Source of the DNA: Pedobacter roseus | Lineage (GTDB): Bacteria > Bacteroidota > Bacteroidia > Sphingobacteriales > Sphingobacteriaceae | Length of the DNA: 64,000 nt | Reading direction: 5' to 3' | NCBI RefSeq assembly: GCF_014395225.1 | Contig: NZ_CP060723.1 | Location: 2,480,001 to 2,544,000 of the forward strand | Shown: one piece after another, positions 1 to 9,117 of the stretch | Layout of the letters: each line of letters begins with the position of its first letter | Position numbering within the stretch: the stretch's first letter is position 1 | Notes under the pieces: model-generated | What the model was told of the DNA's origin: nothing | Databases searched by the model: none | The model's input: only the letters and a program-made list of their open reading frames with translations | Position numbers and translations under genes: made by a program

Positions 1-2739
1 GGAAATAACTATCAGGCACAACGTTTGGCCATCGAAGTAAGCGATGATGGTAAAGTTTTTCGCTCCGTTGGCAGGTTGGAAGCCCCGCGACATGGCTGGC
101 AGGATACTGATGAAGATGTTACCCATTCCATTGTACCTACCACCGCAAAATTTTTCAGGTTTGTTTATGATAAAAAGGGTTCGGAGCCAGGTTCAGAGGA
201 TCTGGATGCAGCCAAATGGAAACCTTCTTTAAAACTAGTAAATCTTGAACTGTCTTCTGAAGCACAGATTAACCAGTTCGAAGGCAAAAATGGTTCAGTA
301 TGGCGGATCAGCAAAAGAAGCTCCGAAGCAGAAATTGCTAAAAACCTTTGCGTGCCCTTGAATAAGATCATTAACCTAACGGATAAATTAAATCCAGATG
401 GAACCTTAAACTGGAAAGCACCAAAGGGTAACTGGACAATTTTACGGATAGGTCATACTTCAACCGGACATACCAATGCCACTGGTGGTGGTGGAAAGGG
501 ATTAGAATGCGATAAATTTAACCCCGGAGCGGTAAAATTACAATTTAACAATTGGTATGGAGCCGCACTTAAACATGGCGGCCCCGAAATTGCAAAGAAA
601 GTTTTGAGTATTTTCCATGTTGATAGCTGGGAATGCGGTAGCCAGAATTGGTCGCCAATATTTAAAGCGGAGTTTTTAAAACGCAGAGGTTACGATTTAA
701 CACCATATCTGCCTATCATGACCGGTTTACCTGTGGAAAGTACCGCTGTATCCGAAAACTTCCTCTATGATGTGAGAAAAACCATTTCTGAATTGGTTGT
801 CGACCAGTTTTATAAAACCCTTGCAAAACTGGCCAAGGAGCAGGGCGTAACTTTTACGGCTGAAAGCATTGCACCAACGATGATGAGTGATGGATTGATG
901 CATTATAAAACAGTTGATGTACCCATGGGCGAGTTTTGGTTAAACAGTCCAACACACGACAAACCGAATGATATGCTGGATGCCATTTCCGGAGCACATA
1001 TTTATGGTAAAAACATTATCCAGGCCGAGGCTTTTACCACGGTCCGAATGGACTGGAATGAAAGTCCGGCCAATATGAAAACCCTGCAGGATCGAAATTA
1101 CGCCCTCGGTTTCAATAAACTCGTCTATCACGTTTTTACACACAATCCCTGGACGGATAGGAAACCCGGAATGACCTTAGATGGCGTAGGTTTATATTTT
1201 CAACGCGATCAAACCTGGTGGAAAGCCGGAAAAGCATGGATAGATTATGCTGAAAGAACACAGAACCTGCTACAACAAGGAAAACCCGTTGTAGATATCG
1301 CCGTTTTTACTGGCGAAGAATTACCCCGCCGTTCTGTTTTGCCTGACCGTTTGGTAGAAACCTTGCCCGGTATTTTTGGTGCTGATGTAGTGGAAGCTGA
1401 AAAGAAGCGTCTTGCAAATGTTGGGGAGCCATTGCGGCAGATCCCGGCCGGTGTTACCCATTCTGCAAACATGGCAGATCCTGAAAATTGGGTAAATCCT
1501 CTGCGTGGTTATGCTTACGATAGTTTTAATCCCGATGTTTTAAAAACAGCAATAGTTAAAGATGGTAATGTGGTGTTCCAATGTGGCGCAACATATAAAA
1601 TATTGGTTTTCCCTGGCAACATGAAAATGAACCCAAATTATCAATACATGAGTTATGAAGTAGTTAAAAAGCTTTCAGAATTGATTAGAGCTGGGGCGAA
1701 AGTGATTGTTGGAGATAAGCCACTATATCAATCTGGAATTAAGCAGGTTAATAAGATTGAATTTGATAAAGTTGTTGAAGAAATTTGGGGAGGAAACTTT
1801 GAGTCATTCAAAAATGGCGGTAAGCCAATTTATACTAGAAAACTTGGTTTAGGACAAATTTTCAAAGCTCCGTTTGAAGGTAATGATTTTACAAGTCTTG
1901 GTTTGGAAAAGGATTTAGATATCAACGAATTTCAACCGTTGTTAAGCTCCCACATTTTACCAACTAGAAATGTAGCATTTGCACACAGAAAAACTATTGA
2001 TAATGATATTTATTTTATTACGAATCAAGAGAATAAGGAAAGGGAATTTAATTTTTCGTTTCGGATGATTGGTAGAATTCCTCGAATTTATGATGTGGCC
2101 ACAAACAATAATATTGATTTAAAAAGTTGGTCGTTTAAAGATGGTAGAACTTATTTTAATCTGAAATTGCCGGCAAACGGTTCAATTTTCGTGATTTTTA
2201 AAGAGAAAACAGATTTAACTCAATTAAATATCGGATCAAATTCAAGCAGATTCAAATCCATTCAGGATATTTCCAAATCATGGCTAGCTCAATTCGATAT
2301 CGCTTATGGAGGACCATCAAAACCAGTAACTTTTAGCGATTTAACCGATTGGACAACAAACACGGATAGTTTGGTTAAATATTATTCCGGAACAGCTGTT
2401 TACACCAAAACGTTCAATTTCAATGGAAATCCGAATGATAAAACATGGATTGATTTAGGCGAATTTTCCAGTATTGCTGAAGTAAAAATCAATGGCATCA
2501 ACTGTGGCACCTTATGGACTGCACCACACCGCCTGGATATCACAAAAGCATTAAAACAGGGCGATAACAAAATAGAAATCGAAGTTACGAATACCTGGGC
2601 TAACCGTTTAATTGGCGATAGTAAATTACCAGAAGATAAGAGGATTACAAAAACCACGGCACCTTTCCGTTTGGAGGGGAAGCCATTAAATCCCGCTGGA
2701 TTATTAGGTCCGGTGCTGATTCAAATGGAAGAAAAATAA
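1..2739 (+). CDS. GH106-type alpha-L-rhamnosidase, 5' end outside window
   Basis: The reading frame is open to the first base of the window, so the N-terminus and any signal peptide are missing; the TTG at 25 is not a real start. Family-typical blocks are seen: HVDSWECGSQNW followed by KRRGYDLTPYLP, as in GH106 alpha-L-rhamnosidases, and a C-terminal galactose-binding-like beta-sandwich (WIDLGEFSSIAEVKINGINCG ... NKIEIEVTNTWANRLIGD). GH106 enzymes remove terminal L-rhamnose from pectic side chains and similar glycans, normally in the periplasm. Only 3 bp separate it from the next gene, so both are likely cotranscribed. The catalytic pair was not assigned. Family call fairly sure; exact linkage unknown. 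Confidence 0.85.
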   Translation, partial: GNNYQAQRLAIEVSDDGKVFRSVGRLEAPRHGWQDTDEDVTHSIVPTTAKFFRFVYDKKGSEPGSEDLDAAKWKPSLKLVNLELSSEAQINQFEGKNGSVWRISKRSSEAEIAKNLCVPLNKIINLTDKLNPDGTLNWKAPKGNWTILRIGHTSTGHTNATGGGGKGLECDKFNPGAVKLQFNNWYGAALKHGGPEIAKKVLSIFHVDSWECGSQNWSPIFKAEFLKRRGYDLTPYLPIMTGLPVESTAVSENFLYDVRKTISELVVDQFYKTLAKLAKEQGVTFTAESIAPTMMSDGLMHYKTVDVPMGEFWLNSPTHDKPNDMLDAISGAHIYGKNIIQAEAFTTVRMDWNESPANMKTLQDRNYALGFNKLVYHVFTHNPWTDRKPGMTLDGVGLYFQRDQTWWKAGKAWIDYAERTQNLLQQGKPVVDIAVFTGEELPRRSVLPDRLVETLPGIFGADVVEAEKKRLANVGEPLRQIPAGVTHSANMADPENWVNPLRGYAYDSFNPDVLKTAIVKDGNVVFQCGATYKILVFPGNMKMNPNYQYMSYEVVKKLSELIRAGAKVIVGDKPLYQSGIKQVNKIEFDKVVEEIWGGNFESFKNGGKPIYTRKLGLGQIFKAPFEGNDFTSLGLEKDLDINEFQPLLSSHILPTRNVAFAHRKTIDNDIYFITNQENKEREFNFSFRMIGRIPRIYDVATNNNIDLKSWSFKDGRTYFNLKLPANGSIFVIFKEKTDLTQLNIGSNSSRFKSIQDISKSWLAQFDIAYGGPSKPVTFSDLTDWTTNTDSLVKYYSGTAVYTKTFNFNGNPNDKTWIDLGEFSSIAEVKINGINCGTLWTAPHRLDITKALKQGDNKIEIEVTNTWANRLIGDSKLPEDKRITKTTAPFRLEGKPLNPAGLLGPVLIQMEEK

Positions 2740-2742
2740 GAT

Positions 2743-4767
2743 ATGAAAGCATTAAAAAATAGTGTGTTTATAACATTGTGTTTGATCTCGCTCTGCGTGC
2801 AGGCACAAGATAAGGCTTTGGTCAATACATCAAATTCTCCTTACGCAAAACTGCACAGTATCAATATGACAGATGTAACCTGGACAAAAGGATTTTGGGC
2901 CGATCGTTTTAAGGTAGCCACCGAAACCATGGTACCGAATATGTGGGCCATTTATAACGATCCGAAAATCAGTCATGCTTTTGAAAATTTCAAAATTGCC
3001 GCAGGTTTAGATACAGGTTCACACTCCGGACCATCTTTTCATGATGGCGATTATTATAAAACTTTGGAGGCCGTGGCCGTTTTATATGCTTCTACGAAAA
3101 ATCCAAAGCTGAACGAAATGATGGATAATGCTATTGCCATAATCGGTAAATCGCAACGCGAAGATGGCTACATTTATACCAAAGCAATGATCGAGCAGCG
3201 CAAAACAGGCTCTAAAAACCAGTTTCAAGATCGTTTGAGCTTCGAATCGTACAATATTGGCCATTTAATGACGGCAGGCTGCATCCATTACCGTGCAACA
3301 GGAAAAATGATACTGCTCAACATTGCTAAAAAGGCAACCGATTATTTATATAATTTCTATAAATCGGCATCACCAACTTTGGCAAGAAATGCAATATGTC
3401 CTTCACATTACATGGGCGTGGTAGAAATGTACCGTACAACTAAAGACCCACGTTATTTAGAACTGGCGCAGCATTTAATTGCGATTAAAGGAAAAATTGA
3501 TGATGGTACAGATGACAACCAGGACCGAATCCCTTTTTTGCAGCAAACCAAAGCCATGGGCCATGCCGTACGTGCAAACTACCTTTATGCTGGCGTCGCT
3601 GATTTATATGCCGAAACGGGCAAAGATTCGTTATTAAATACCCTTAACTTAATGTGGGATGATGTCAATCAGCACAAAATGTACATCACGGGTGGTTGTG
3701 GTTCACTTTATGATGGAACATCGCCCGATGGCACATCCTATAATCCGGCCGATGTGCAGAAAATTCACCAGGCTTTTGGTCGTGATTTTCAATTGCCAAA
3801 TTTTACCGCACATAACGAAACCTGCGCCAACATCGGCAACGTACTTTGGAACTGGCGCATGTTGCAGATTACAAGTGATGCAAAATATGCCGATGTGATG
3901 GAACTGGCTTTGCACAACAGCGTTTTGTCTGGAATTAGTTTGGATGGGAAAAACTTTTTATACACCAATCCTTTGGCTCAATCAGACGACTTACCTTTTA
4001 AGCAACGCTGGTCGAAAGATAGGTTGCCCTATATCGCATTATCCAATTGCTGCCCGCCAAACGTGGTCAGGACGATAGCTGAAGTGAGTGATTATGCTTA
4101 CAGCTGTTCAGATAAAGGTCTCTGGTTTAATTTATATGGTGGCAATAACTTAAGTACTACATTAACTAATGGTCAGAAAATTTCTTTATCCCAGGAAACC
4201 AATTATCCCTGGGATGGGAAGATCAAAATCACTATAAAAGAAATAGCAAACAAAGCTTATTCATTATTTCTGAGAATCCCGTCATGGACGCATGATGCAC
4301 AGATCACCATTAATGGAAAAACTGAAAATATTAAAGCCATTTCCGGAACTTATGCAGAAATCAGCCGCGTTTGGAAAAAGGGCGATGTGGTGGAACTAAA
4401 TCTCCCAATGGAGGCTACTTTGATCGAAGCTAATCCACTGGTCGAAGAAAACAGAAATCAGGTAGCGGTAAAACGCGGACCAATTGTTTACTGTTTAGAA
4501 TCGACAGATTTACCTGGTAAAAGTATTTTTAACGCCTTTATTCCGGCTTCGACCAAATTTGAGGCTAAACCGATTAATATTGATGGCGCTGTTATGATGA
4601 GTTTAGTAGGAAATGCAAAAATGGTTGAGCCAAACAACTGGAAAAATGTGTTGTACAGGCCAATTGAAGATAAAAATACAACAACAGCAATTAAACTGGT
4701 ACCATACTTTGCCTGGGGAAACCGTGGTCATTCAGAAATGTCGGTATGGTTGCCTGTAAGTAGATGA
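2743..4767 (+). CDS. GH127/DUF1680-type beta-L-arabinofuranosidase
   Basis: 674 aa with a signal peptide (hydrophobic to about residue 20, ending VQAQ), so probably periplasmic. The (alpha/alpha)6-barrel carries the zinc/catalytic cysteine set known from HypBA1-like GH127 enzymes: an ETC triplet in HNETCANIGNVLWNW (Glu-x-Cys) and the Cys pair in SNCCPPNVVRTIAEVSDYAY. A C-terminal beta-sandwich follows. The family releases beta-L-arabinofuranose from arabinan or extensin-like chains; related GH146 enzymes share the fold, so the exact family is open. It starts 3 bp after the rhamnosidase. Its product would feed the araBAD cluster at 11.8-16 kb. Confidence 0.85.
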   Translation: MKALKNSVFITLCLISLCVQAQDKALVNTSNSPYAKLHSINMTDVTWTKGFWADRFKVATETMVPNMWAIYNDPKISHAFENFKIAAGLDTGSHSGPSFHDGDYYKTLEAVAVLYASTKNPKLNEMMDNAIAIIGKSQREDGYIYTKAMIEQRKTGSKNQFQDRLSFESYNIGHLMTAGCIHYRATGKMILLNIAKKATDYLYNFYKSASPTLARNAICPSHYMGVVEMYRTTKDPRYLELAQHLIAIKGKIDDGTDDNQDRIPFLQQTKAMGHAVRANYLYAGVADLYAETGKDSLLNTLNLMWDDVNQHKMYITGGCGSLYDGTSPDGTSYNPADVQKIHQAFGRDFQLPNFTAHNETCANIGNVLWNWRMLQITSDAKYADVMELALHNSVLSGISLDGKNFLYTNPLAQSDDLPFKQRWSKDRLPYIALSNCCPPNVVRTIAEVSDYAYSCSDKGLWFNLYGGNNLSTTLTNGQKISLSQETNYPWDGKIKITIKEIANKAYSLFLRIPSWTHDAQITINGKTENIKAISGTYAEISRVWKKGDVVELNLPMEATLIEANPLVEENRNQVAVKRGPIVYCLESTDLPGKSIFNAFIPASTKFEAKPINIDGAVMMSLVGNAKMVEPNNWKNVLYRPIEDKNTTTAIKLVPYFAWGNRGHSEMSVWLPVSR

Positions 4768-4783
4768 TATAATAAGGGGCATC

Positions 4784-4819
4784 ATTCCCAACCCGATAGC
4801 TATCGGGTTGATTGGGAAT
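4784..4819. repeat. Intergenic palindromic hairpin
   Basis: Perfect 18-nt palindrome ACCCGATAGCTATCGGGT at 4791-4808, extended by attccca/tgggaat outer arms. The sequence after it (to about 4915, ending gcgggaatgacga) has a diverged copy at about 50070-50145, so this is a dispersed intergenic element. It could also end the 1-4767 transcript, but no T-run follows. Confidence 0.7.
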
Positions 4820-4934
4820 CCTAATGACTTGGTAGGGGCTGTAGGTTGCATTAAGATTAGCTTCGCTGAGCACTGCGTGGTTTCTGTCTGCGCGGGAATG
4901 ACGATCATTTTATAAAGAAATAAAGAAAAAACTA

Positions 4935-6362
4935 ATGAAATTAAAACTCATCATATTCTTAAATCTCGCATGTTGCCTTGTTGCATCAGCCACCGTTAAA
5001 CCTGCATCGATTTTTACCGATCACATGGTGTTACAGCAACAAAGCAATGTTGCAATATGGGGCTGGGCCAAACCTTCTACCAAAGTAAAAATCAACACCT
5101 CCTGGAACAAACAGAACTACACGATTACTTCTGATCGGAATGGTAAATGGAAGATAAAAGTTGCTACTCCGTCAGCTGGTGGCCCATACAATATTGAATT
5201 AAACGATGGTGAAAAACTTGTCCTGACCGACATTTTAATTGGCGAAGTTTGGTTTTGTGGTGGCCAGTCGAACATGGAAATGCCCATGAAAGGCTTTAAA
5301 AGTCAGCCGATAATTGGCTCCAACGAAGCAATTTTAAAATCTACTAATAAAAATATCAGACTTTATACTGTTCCGCGTTCCTCCATCACCGAACGACAAG
5401 AAAACAGCAAACCTTCAAAATGGAAATTAGCTGCGCCTGAAACCGTTTCCAATTTCAGTGCCACTGCCTATTATTTTGGCTCTCTATTAAGCGAAATGTT
5501 AAATGTTCCTATCGGGATCATCAACGATAGTTATGGAGGTTCTACCATTGAGGCCTGGATGTCGCCAGAGGATTTAAAAGCATTCCCTGAGATTAAAATC
5601 CCTTCAAAAACCGACACCATAAAAGAAGTAAGCAGAACACCCACAACTTTATATAACGGTATGCTTTATCCGGTAATCGGTTATGGCATCAAAGGCGCCA
5701 TCTGGTATCAGGGCGAATCGAATTACGAACGTCCAGACCGCTACGAAGATTTATTCCCTGCAATGGTTGCATCCTGGAGAAAAAACTGGGATAATGGTGA
5801 TTTTCCTTTCTATTATGCTCAAATCGCGCCCTACAACTATACCCAATTGCCACCTTATCATATTGGCGGGAAATTTAACTCGGCCTTTTTAAGAGATGCG
5901 CAACGTAAATCCCAAACTAAAATTCCAAATTCGGGGATGGCAGTTTTAATGGATATTGGCGAGGAAAAATCAATCCATCCCGCAAATAAAAAACAGGGTG
6001 GAATACGTTTAGCTTACCTGGCCTTGGCCCAAACTTACGGCATAAAAGGTTTTGGTGCATTAAGTCCAAACTATGACTCTTTCACGGTTGATAAAAATAA
6101 AGCGGTCATCAAGTTTCAAAATGCAGCAAATGGTCTAACTTCGTTTGGCAAAGATTTGGCCTTATTTGAAGTAGCAGGAGCAGACCATAAATTTTACCCC
6201 GCAAAAGCAACCATAACCGGAAGTAGCATCACCGTTTCAGCAGAGCAGGTTAAGGTACCGGTAGCTGTTCGTTATGCCTTTAAAGATTTTGTAACCGGCG
6301 ATTTATTTGGGAACGATGGTTTACCTGTTTCCTCATTCCGCACTGATGATTGGGATAACTAA
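4935..6362 (+). CDS. Sialate O-acetylesterase-type (SASA) carbohydrate deacetylase
   Basis: 475 aa with an N-terminal signal peptide (about residues 1-20). The SGNH-like esterase core is visible: nucleophile Ser112 in CGGQSNMEMPM, the block GIINDSYGGSTIEAW, GAIWYQGESNYERPDRY, and a C-terminal IHPANKKQGG that supplies the catalytic His. Members named sialate O-acetylesterase often remove acetyl groups from xylan or rhamnogalacturonan in Bacteroidota; next to a rhamnosidase and an arabinosidase, pectin deacetylation is the likelier role (inference). Its stop codon overlaps the first ATG of the next gene. Confidence 0.85.
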   Translation: MKLKLIIFLNLACCLVASATVKPASIFTDHMVLQQQSNVAIWGWAKPSTKVKINTSWNKQNYTITSDRNGKWKIKVATPSAGGPYNIELNDGEKLVLTDILIGEVWFCGGQSNMEMPMKGFKSQPIIGSNEAILKSTNKNIRLYTVPRSSITERQENSKPSKWKLAAPETVSNFSATAYYFGSLLSEMLNVPIGIINDSYGGSTIEAWMSPEDLKAFPEIKIPSKTDTIKEVSRTPTTLYNGMLYPVIGYGIKGAIWYQGESNYERPDRYEDLFPAMVASWRKNWDNGDFPFYYAQIAPYNYTQLPPYHIGGKFNSAFLRDAQRKSQTKIPNSGMAVLMDIGEEKSIHPANKKQGGIRLAYLALAQTYGIKGFGALSPNYDSFTVDKNKAVIKFQNAANGLTSFGKDLALFEVAGADHKFYPAKATITGSSITVSAEQVKVPVAVRYAFKDFVTGDLFGNDGLPVSSFRTDDWDN

Positions 6363-8872
6363 TGATGATTTTAACCACAAAGACACAAAGCAATCTAAGT
6401 ATTTTATTTAGGAACTTAAACGTTCTTATCTGTCTTATATGGTCAAAATTTTTGAACCGTGCCTCAGGTGTGCTTAGGTGCCTTAGATGGTCAAATAACA
6501 TACACCAAAAAAGAATAACCACAAAGACACAAAGCGCACTAAGTATTTTATTTAAGAACTTAAATGTTCTTAAATTCCTTAAATGGTCAAAAAACCTTCA
6601 ACTTTTCTTTGTGCTCTTCGTGTCTTCGTGGTCTATACAATCAAATGCCTTTTCACAAGAAAAATCCCCACCTAATGTGGTTTGGAATACCCAAAGTATT
6701 AATTCTTCAGAGTCGATGCCTGTAGGTGGTGGCGATATCGGCCTTAATCTCTGGGTAGAAAATGGTAATGTTTACCTCTACCTATCCAAAAGTGGTACCT
6801 TCGACGAGAATAATACTTTACTCAAATTAGGTCGTGTAAAACTCAAATTATCCCCGAACCCTTTCCAGGGAAAAACATTCAGGCAAGAACTGATTTTAAA
6901 AGATGGTTATGCTCAAATTTCAGGCGAAAACGGTAAATTAAATACTAAAATTAGTGTTTGGGCGGATGTTTTCAATCCTGTTATTCATTTAGACATTAAA
7001 TCCAGTCAAAACATCACAACCGAAGCCAGTTATGAAAGCTGGCGCTTTGAAGACCGCATCACTAAAGGCAAAGAGAACAACCAAAATTCGTATAAATGGG
7101 CGCCTAAGGGTATTGTAAAAACCTTTGAAGATGAAATTGCATTTAAAAACAATACCGTTCAGTTTTTCCATCAAAATAAACCCGAAACGGTATTCGATAT
7201 TACAGTAAAACAGCAAGGTCTTGATGACAGGAAAACCGAATTGTTCAATCCTTTAAAAAATCTGATTTTTGGCGGTAAAATACAAGGTGATAATTTGATT
7301 CAGGCGAGGAATTATGAAGGTGTTTATTTAAGTACACCTTTTAAAGCCTGGGTTTTGAAAAGTAAAAAGCCTTCAAATGCTACCAGTATTACCATTACAT
7401 TAAATACTGGTACAGAAACCTCTGCAAAGCAATGGGAGCAAAGCTTAAATGTTATAAACAACAAAAATAGCCAGAAAGCAAGTATAAAATGGTGGAACGA
7501 TTACTGGAAAAGAAGTTTCATTTATATTAATTCAAAAGATGAATCTGCTAATCAATCGGCTAAAAATTATCAGCTGTTCAGGTACATGTTGGGTTGCAAT
7601 GCATTTGGCAAATATCCTACAAAATTCAACGGCGGTCTATTCACCTTCGATCCACAGCTTACAGATACCGCATTAAATTACACACCTGATTTCAGGAACT
7701 GGGGAGGCGGAACACATACCGCCCAAAACCAGCGTTTGGTTTATTGGCCGATGTTAAAAAGCGGCGATTTTGAAATGATGAAGGCCCAGTTCGATTTCTA
7801 CCTGAATTTGTTAAAAAATGCTGAAATCAGAACGGAGTCTGCATGGGGACATAAGGGTGCCGGTTTTACAGAGCAATTAGAAAATTTCGGATTACCAAAC
7901 CCTGCCGAATATGGCTGGAAACGACCTGCCGACTTTAACAAAGGTATGGAATACAATGCTTGGTTAGAGTATGAGTGGGATACTGTTTTAGAGTTCTGTA
8001 TGATGATTTTGGAAACAGGAAGATATAATGGCAATCACATCGAAAAATATCTTCCATTGATTGAAAGTTCTTTAACATTTTTCAAAGAACACTATACCTA
8101 TTTAGCCAAACAACGCGGGGCAAAAGCTTTAGATGCCGATGGACATTTGGTTTTGTACCCGGGCTCTGGTGCCGAAACCTATAAAATGGCCTACAACTCC
8201 ACATCAACCATTGCAGCTTTAAAAACCGTTTTGGAAAGACTTCTGGAGCAGCCTAATTTATCTGAAAAACAAAAGACAGAATGGAGCGCAATGCTAAAAA
8301 TCATTCCATCAATTAGTTTTAGGGTATTCGACGGCCACACAACAATTGCTCCGGCAAAGTTATGGGAGCGGATCAACAATACCGAAAGTCCGCAGTTGTA
8401 TCCGGTATATCCCTGGGGAATTTACGGCATGGGAAAACCCGGTTTGGATACCGCTATCAATACTTTTAAATATGATACGGATGTATTGAAATTCCGCAGT
8501 TATGTAGGCTGGAAACAGGATAATATTTTTGCAGCAAGATTAGGTTTAACTGAAGACGCTGCAAAATTAACCACAGCAAAGTTAAAAGACTCTGGAAGGA
8601 GGTTTCCTGCATTCTGGGGACCAGGCTTTGATTGGGTGCCAGACCATAATTGGGGCGGCTCAGGCATGATCGGTTTACAGGAGATGCTGATGCAGGTAGA
8701 TGGTAAAAAAATTTACCTTTTCCCTGCATGGCCTAAAGATTGGGATGTGCATTTTAAACTTCATGCGCCTTACCAAACCACTGTTGAAGGACAATTAAAG
8801 AACGGAAAATTAGTAGATTTACAAGTATTACCAGCATCAAGGAAAGCAGATATAAAAATAATGATAGAATGA
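6362..8872 (+). CDS. DUF5703-domain glycoside-hydrolase-like protein with repeat-derived N-terminus
   Basis: The conserved protein begins near NVVWNTQSINSSESMPVGGG (DUF5703-type beta-sandwich) and continues into an (alpha/alpha)6 barrel (for example CNAFGKYPTKFNGGLFTFDP, DFRNWGGGTHTAQNQRL, ESAWGHKGAGFTEQ). This resembles GH95-like carbohydrate-active proteins, substrate unknown. The first roughly 90 codons are not protein-like: they translate two copies of an intergenic repeat. The only ATGs before the conserved part are at 6362 and 6365, overlapping the previous stop. A plausible signal peptide (LQLFFVLFVSSW ... NAFS) lies partly in a third repeat piece. GTG codons in that stretch are alternative starts. 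Core function moderately sure, start unsure. Confidence 0.75.
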   Translation: MMILTTKTQSNLSILFRNLNVLICLIWSKFLNRASGVLRCLRWSNNIHQKRITTKTQSALSILFKNLNVLKFLKWSKNLQLFFVLFVSSWSIQSNAFSQEKSPPNVVWNTQSINSSESMPVGGGDIGLNLWVENGNVYLYLSKSGTFDENNTLLKLGRVKLKLSPNPFQGKTFRQELILKDGYAQISGENGKLNTKISVWADVFNPVIHLDIKSSQNITTEASYESWRFEDRITKGKENNQNSYKWAPKGIVKTFEDEIAFKNNTVQFFHQNKPETVFDITVKQQGLDDRKTELFNPLKNLIFGGKIQGDNLIQARNYEGVYLSTPFKAWVLKSKKPSNATSITITLNTGTETSAKQWEQSLNVINNKNSQKASIKWWNDYWKRSFIYINSKDESANQSAKNYQLFRYMLGCNAFGKYPTKFNGGLFTFDPQLTDTALNYTPDFRNWGGGTHTAQNQRLVYWPMLKSGDFEMMKAQFDFYLNLLKNAEIRTESAWGHKGAGFTEQLENFGLPNPAEYGWKRPADFNKGMEYNAWLEYEWDTVLEFCMMILETGRYNGNHIEKYLPLIESSLTFFKEHYTYLAKQRGAKALDADGHLVLYPGSGAETYKMAYNSTSTIAALKTVLERLLEQPNLSEKQKTEWSAMLKIIPSISFRVFDGHTTIAPAKLWERINNTESPQLYPVYPWGIYGMGKPGLDTAINTFKYDTDVLKFRSYVGWKQDNIFAARLGLTEDAAKLTTAKLKDSGRRFPAFWGPGFDWVPDHNWGGSGMIGLQEMLMQVDGKKIYLFPAWPKDWDVHFKLHAPYQTTVEGQLKNGKLVDLQVLPASRKADIKIMIE
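6371..6640. repeat. Two direct copies of an 'accacaaagacacaaag' intergenic repeat plus an inverted piece
   Basis: accacaaagacacaaag occurs at 6374-6390 and 6518-6534, 144 bp apart, each followed by a similar 60-bp tail ending atggtcaaaa. The inverted relative (tttgtgctcttcgtgtcttc) is at about 6608-6628. Because 144 is a multiple of 3, the copies encode similar peptides in the same frame (TTKTQSNLSILFRNLNVL and TTKTQSALSILFKNLNVL) and keep the downstream gene open. Confidence 0.85.
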
Positions 8873-9108
8873 GTGAGTTTTGAATGATTGAGTGATAATT
8901 TACCTTCAATCATTCGATCAATCTCTCATTCACTAATTAAAAATAATGATAGAATGAGTGAATTTTGAATGATTGAGTGACGATTTACCTTCAATCATTC
9001 GATCAATCCCTCATTCACTAATTAAAAATAATGATAGAATGAGTGAGTTTTGAATGATTGAGTGACGATTTACCTTCACTCATTCGATCAATCTCTCATT
9101 CACTAATT
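8854..9108. repeat. Three tandem 85-bp hairpin repeats
   Basis: Units start at 8854, 8939 and 9024 and differ at only a few bases. Units 1 and 2 contain a perfect 10-bp stem (gaatgattga / tcaatcattc) around a 14-nt loop, while in unit 3 one arm base has changed. The first unit overlaps the last codons and stop of the preceding gene; the last ends 9 bp before the next start. ATGs inside the array (for example at 9058) open the downstream frame but are not credible starts. Confidence 0.9.
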
Positions 9109-9117
9109 AAAAAAACT

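Noticed and set aside
8854..9108. CRISPR array
   Set aside because: Units are contiguous 85-bp copies without unique spacers; the 191-bp and 21-bp arrays also lack spacers and no cas genes are present.
9058..9117. Extended N-terminus of the SDR, starting at 9058
   Set aside because: Lies inside the 85-bp repeat; the protein family starts at the ATG at 9118.
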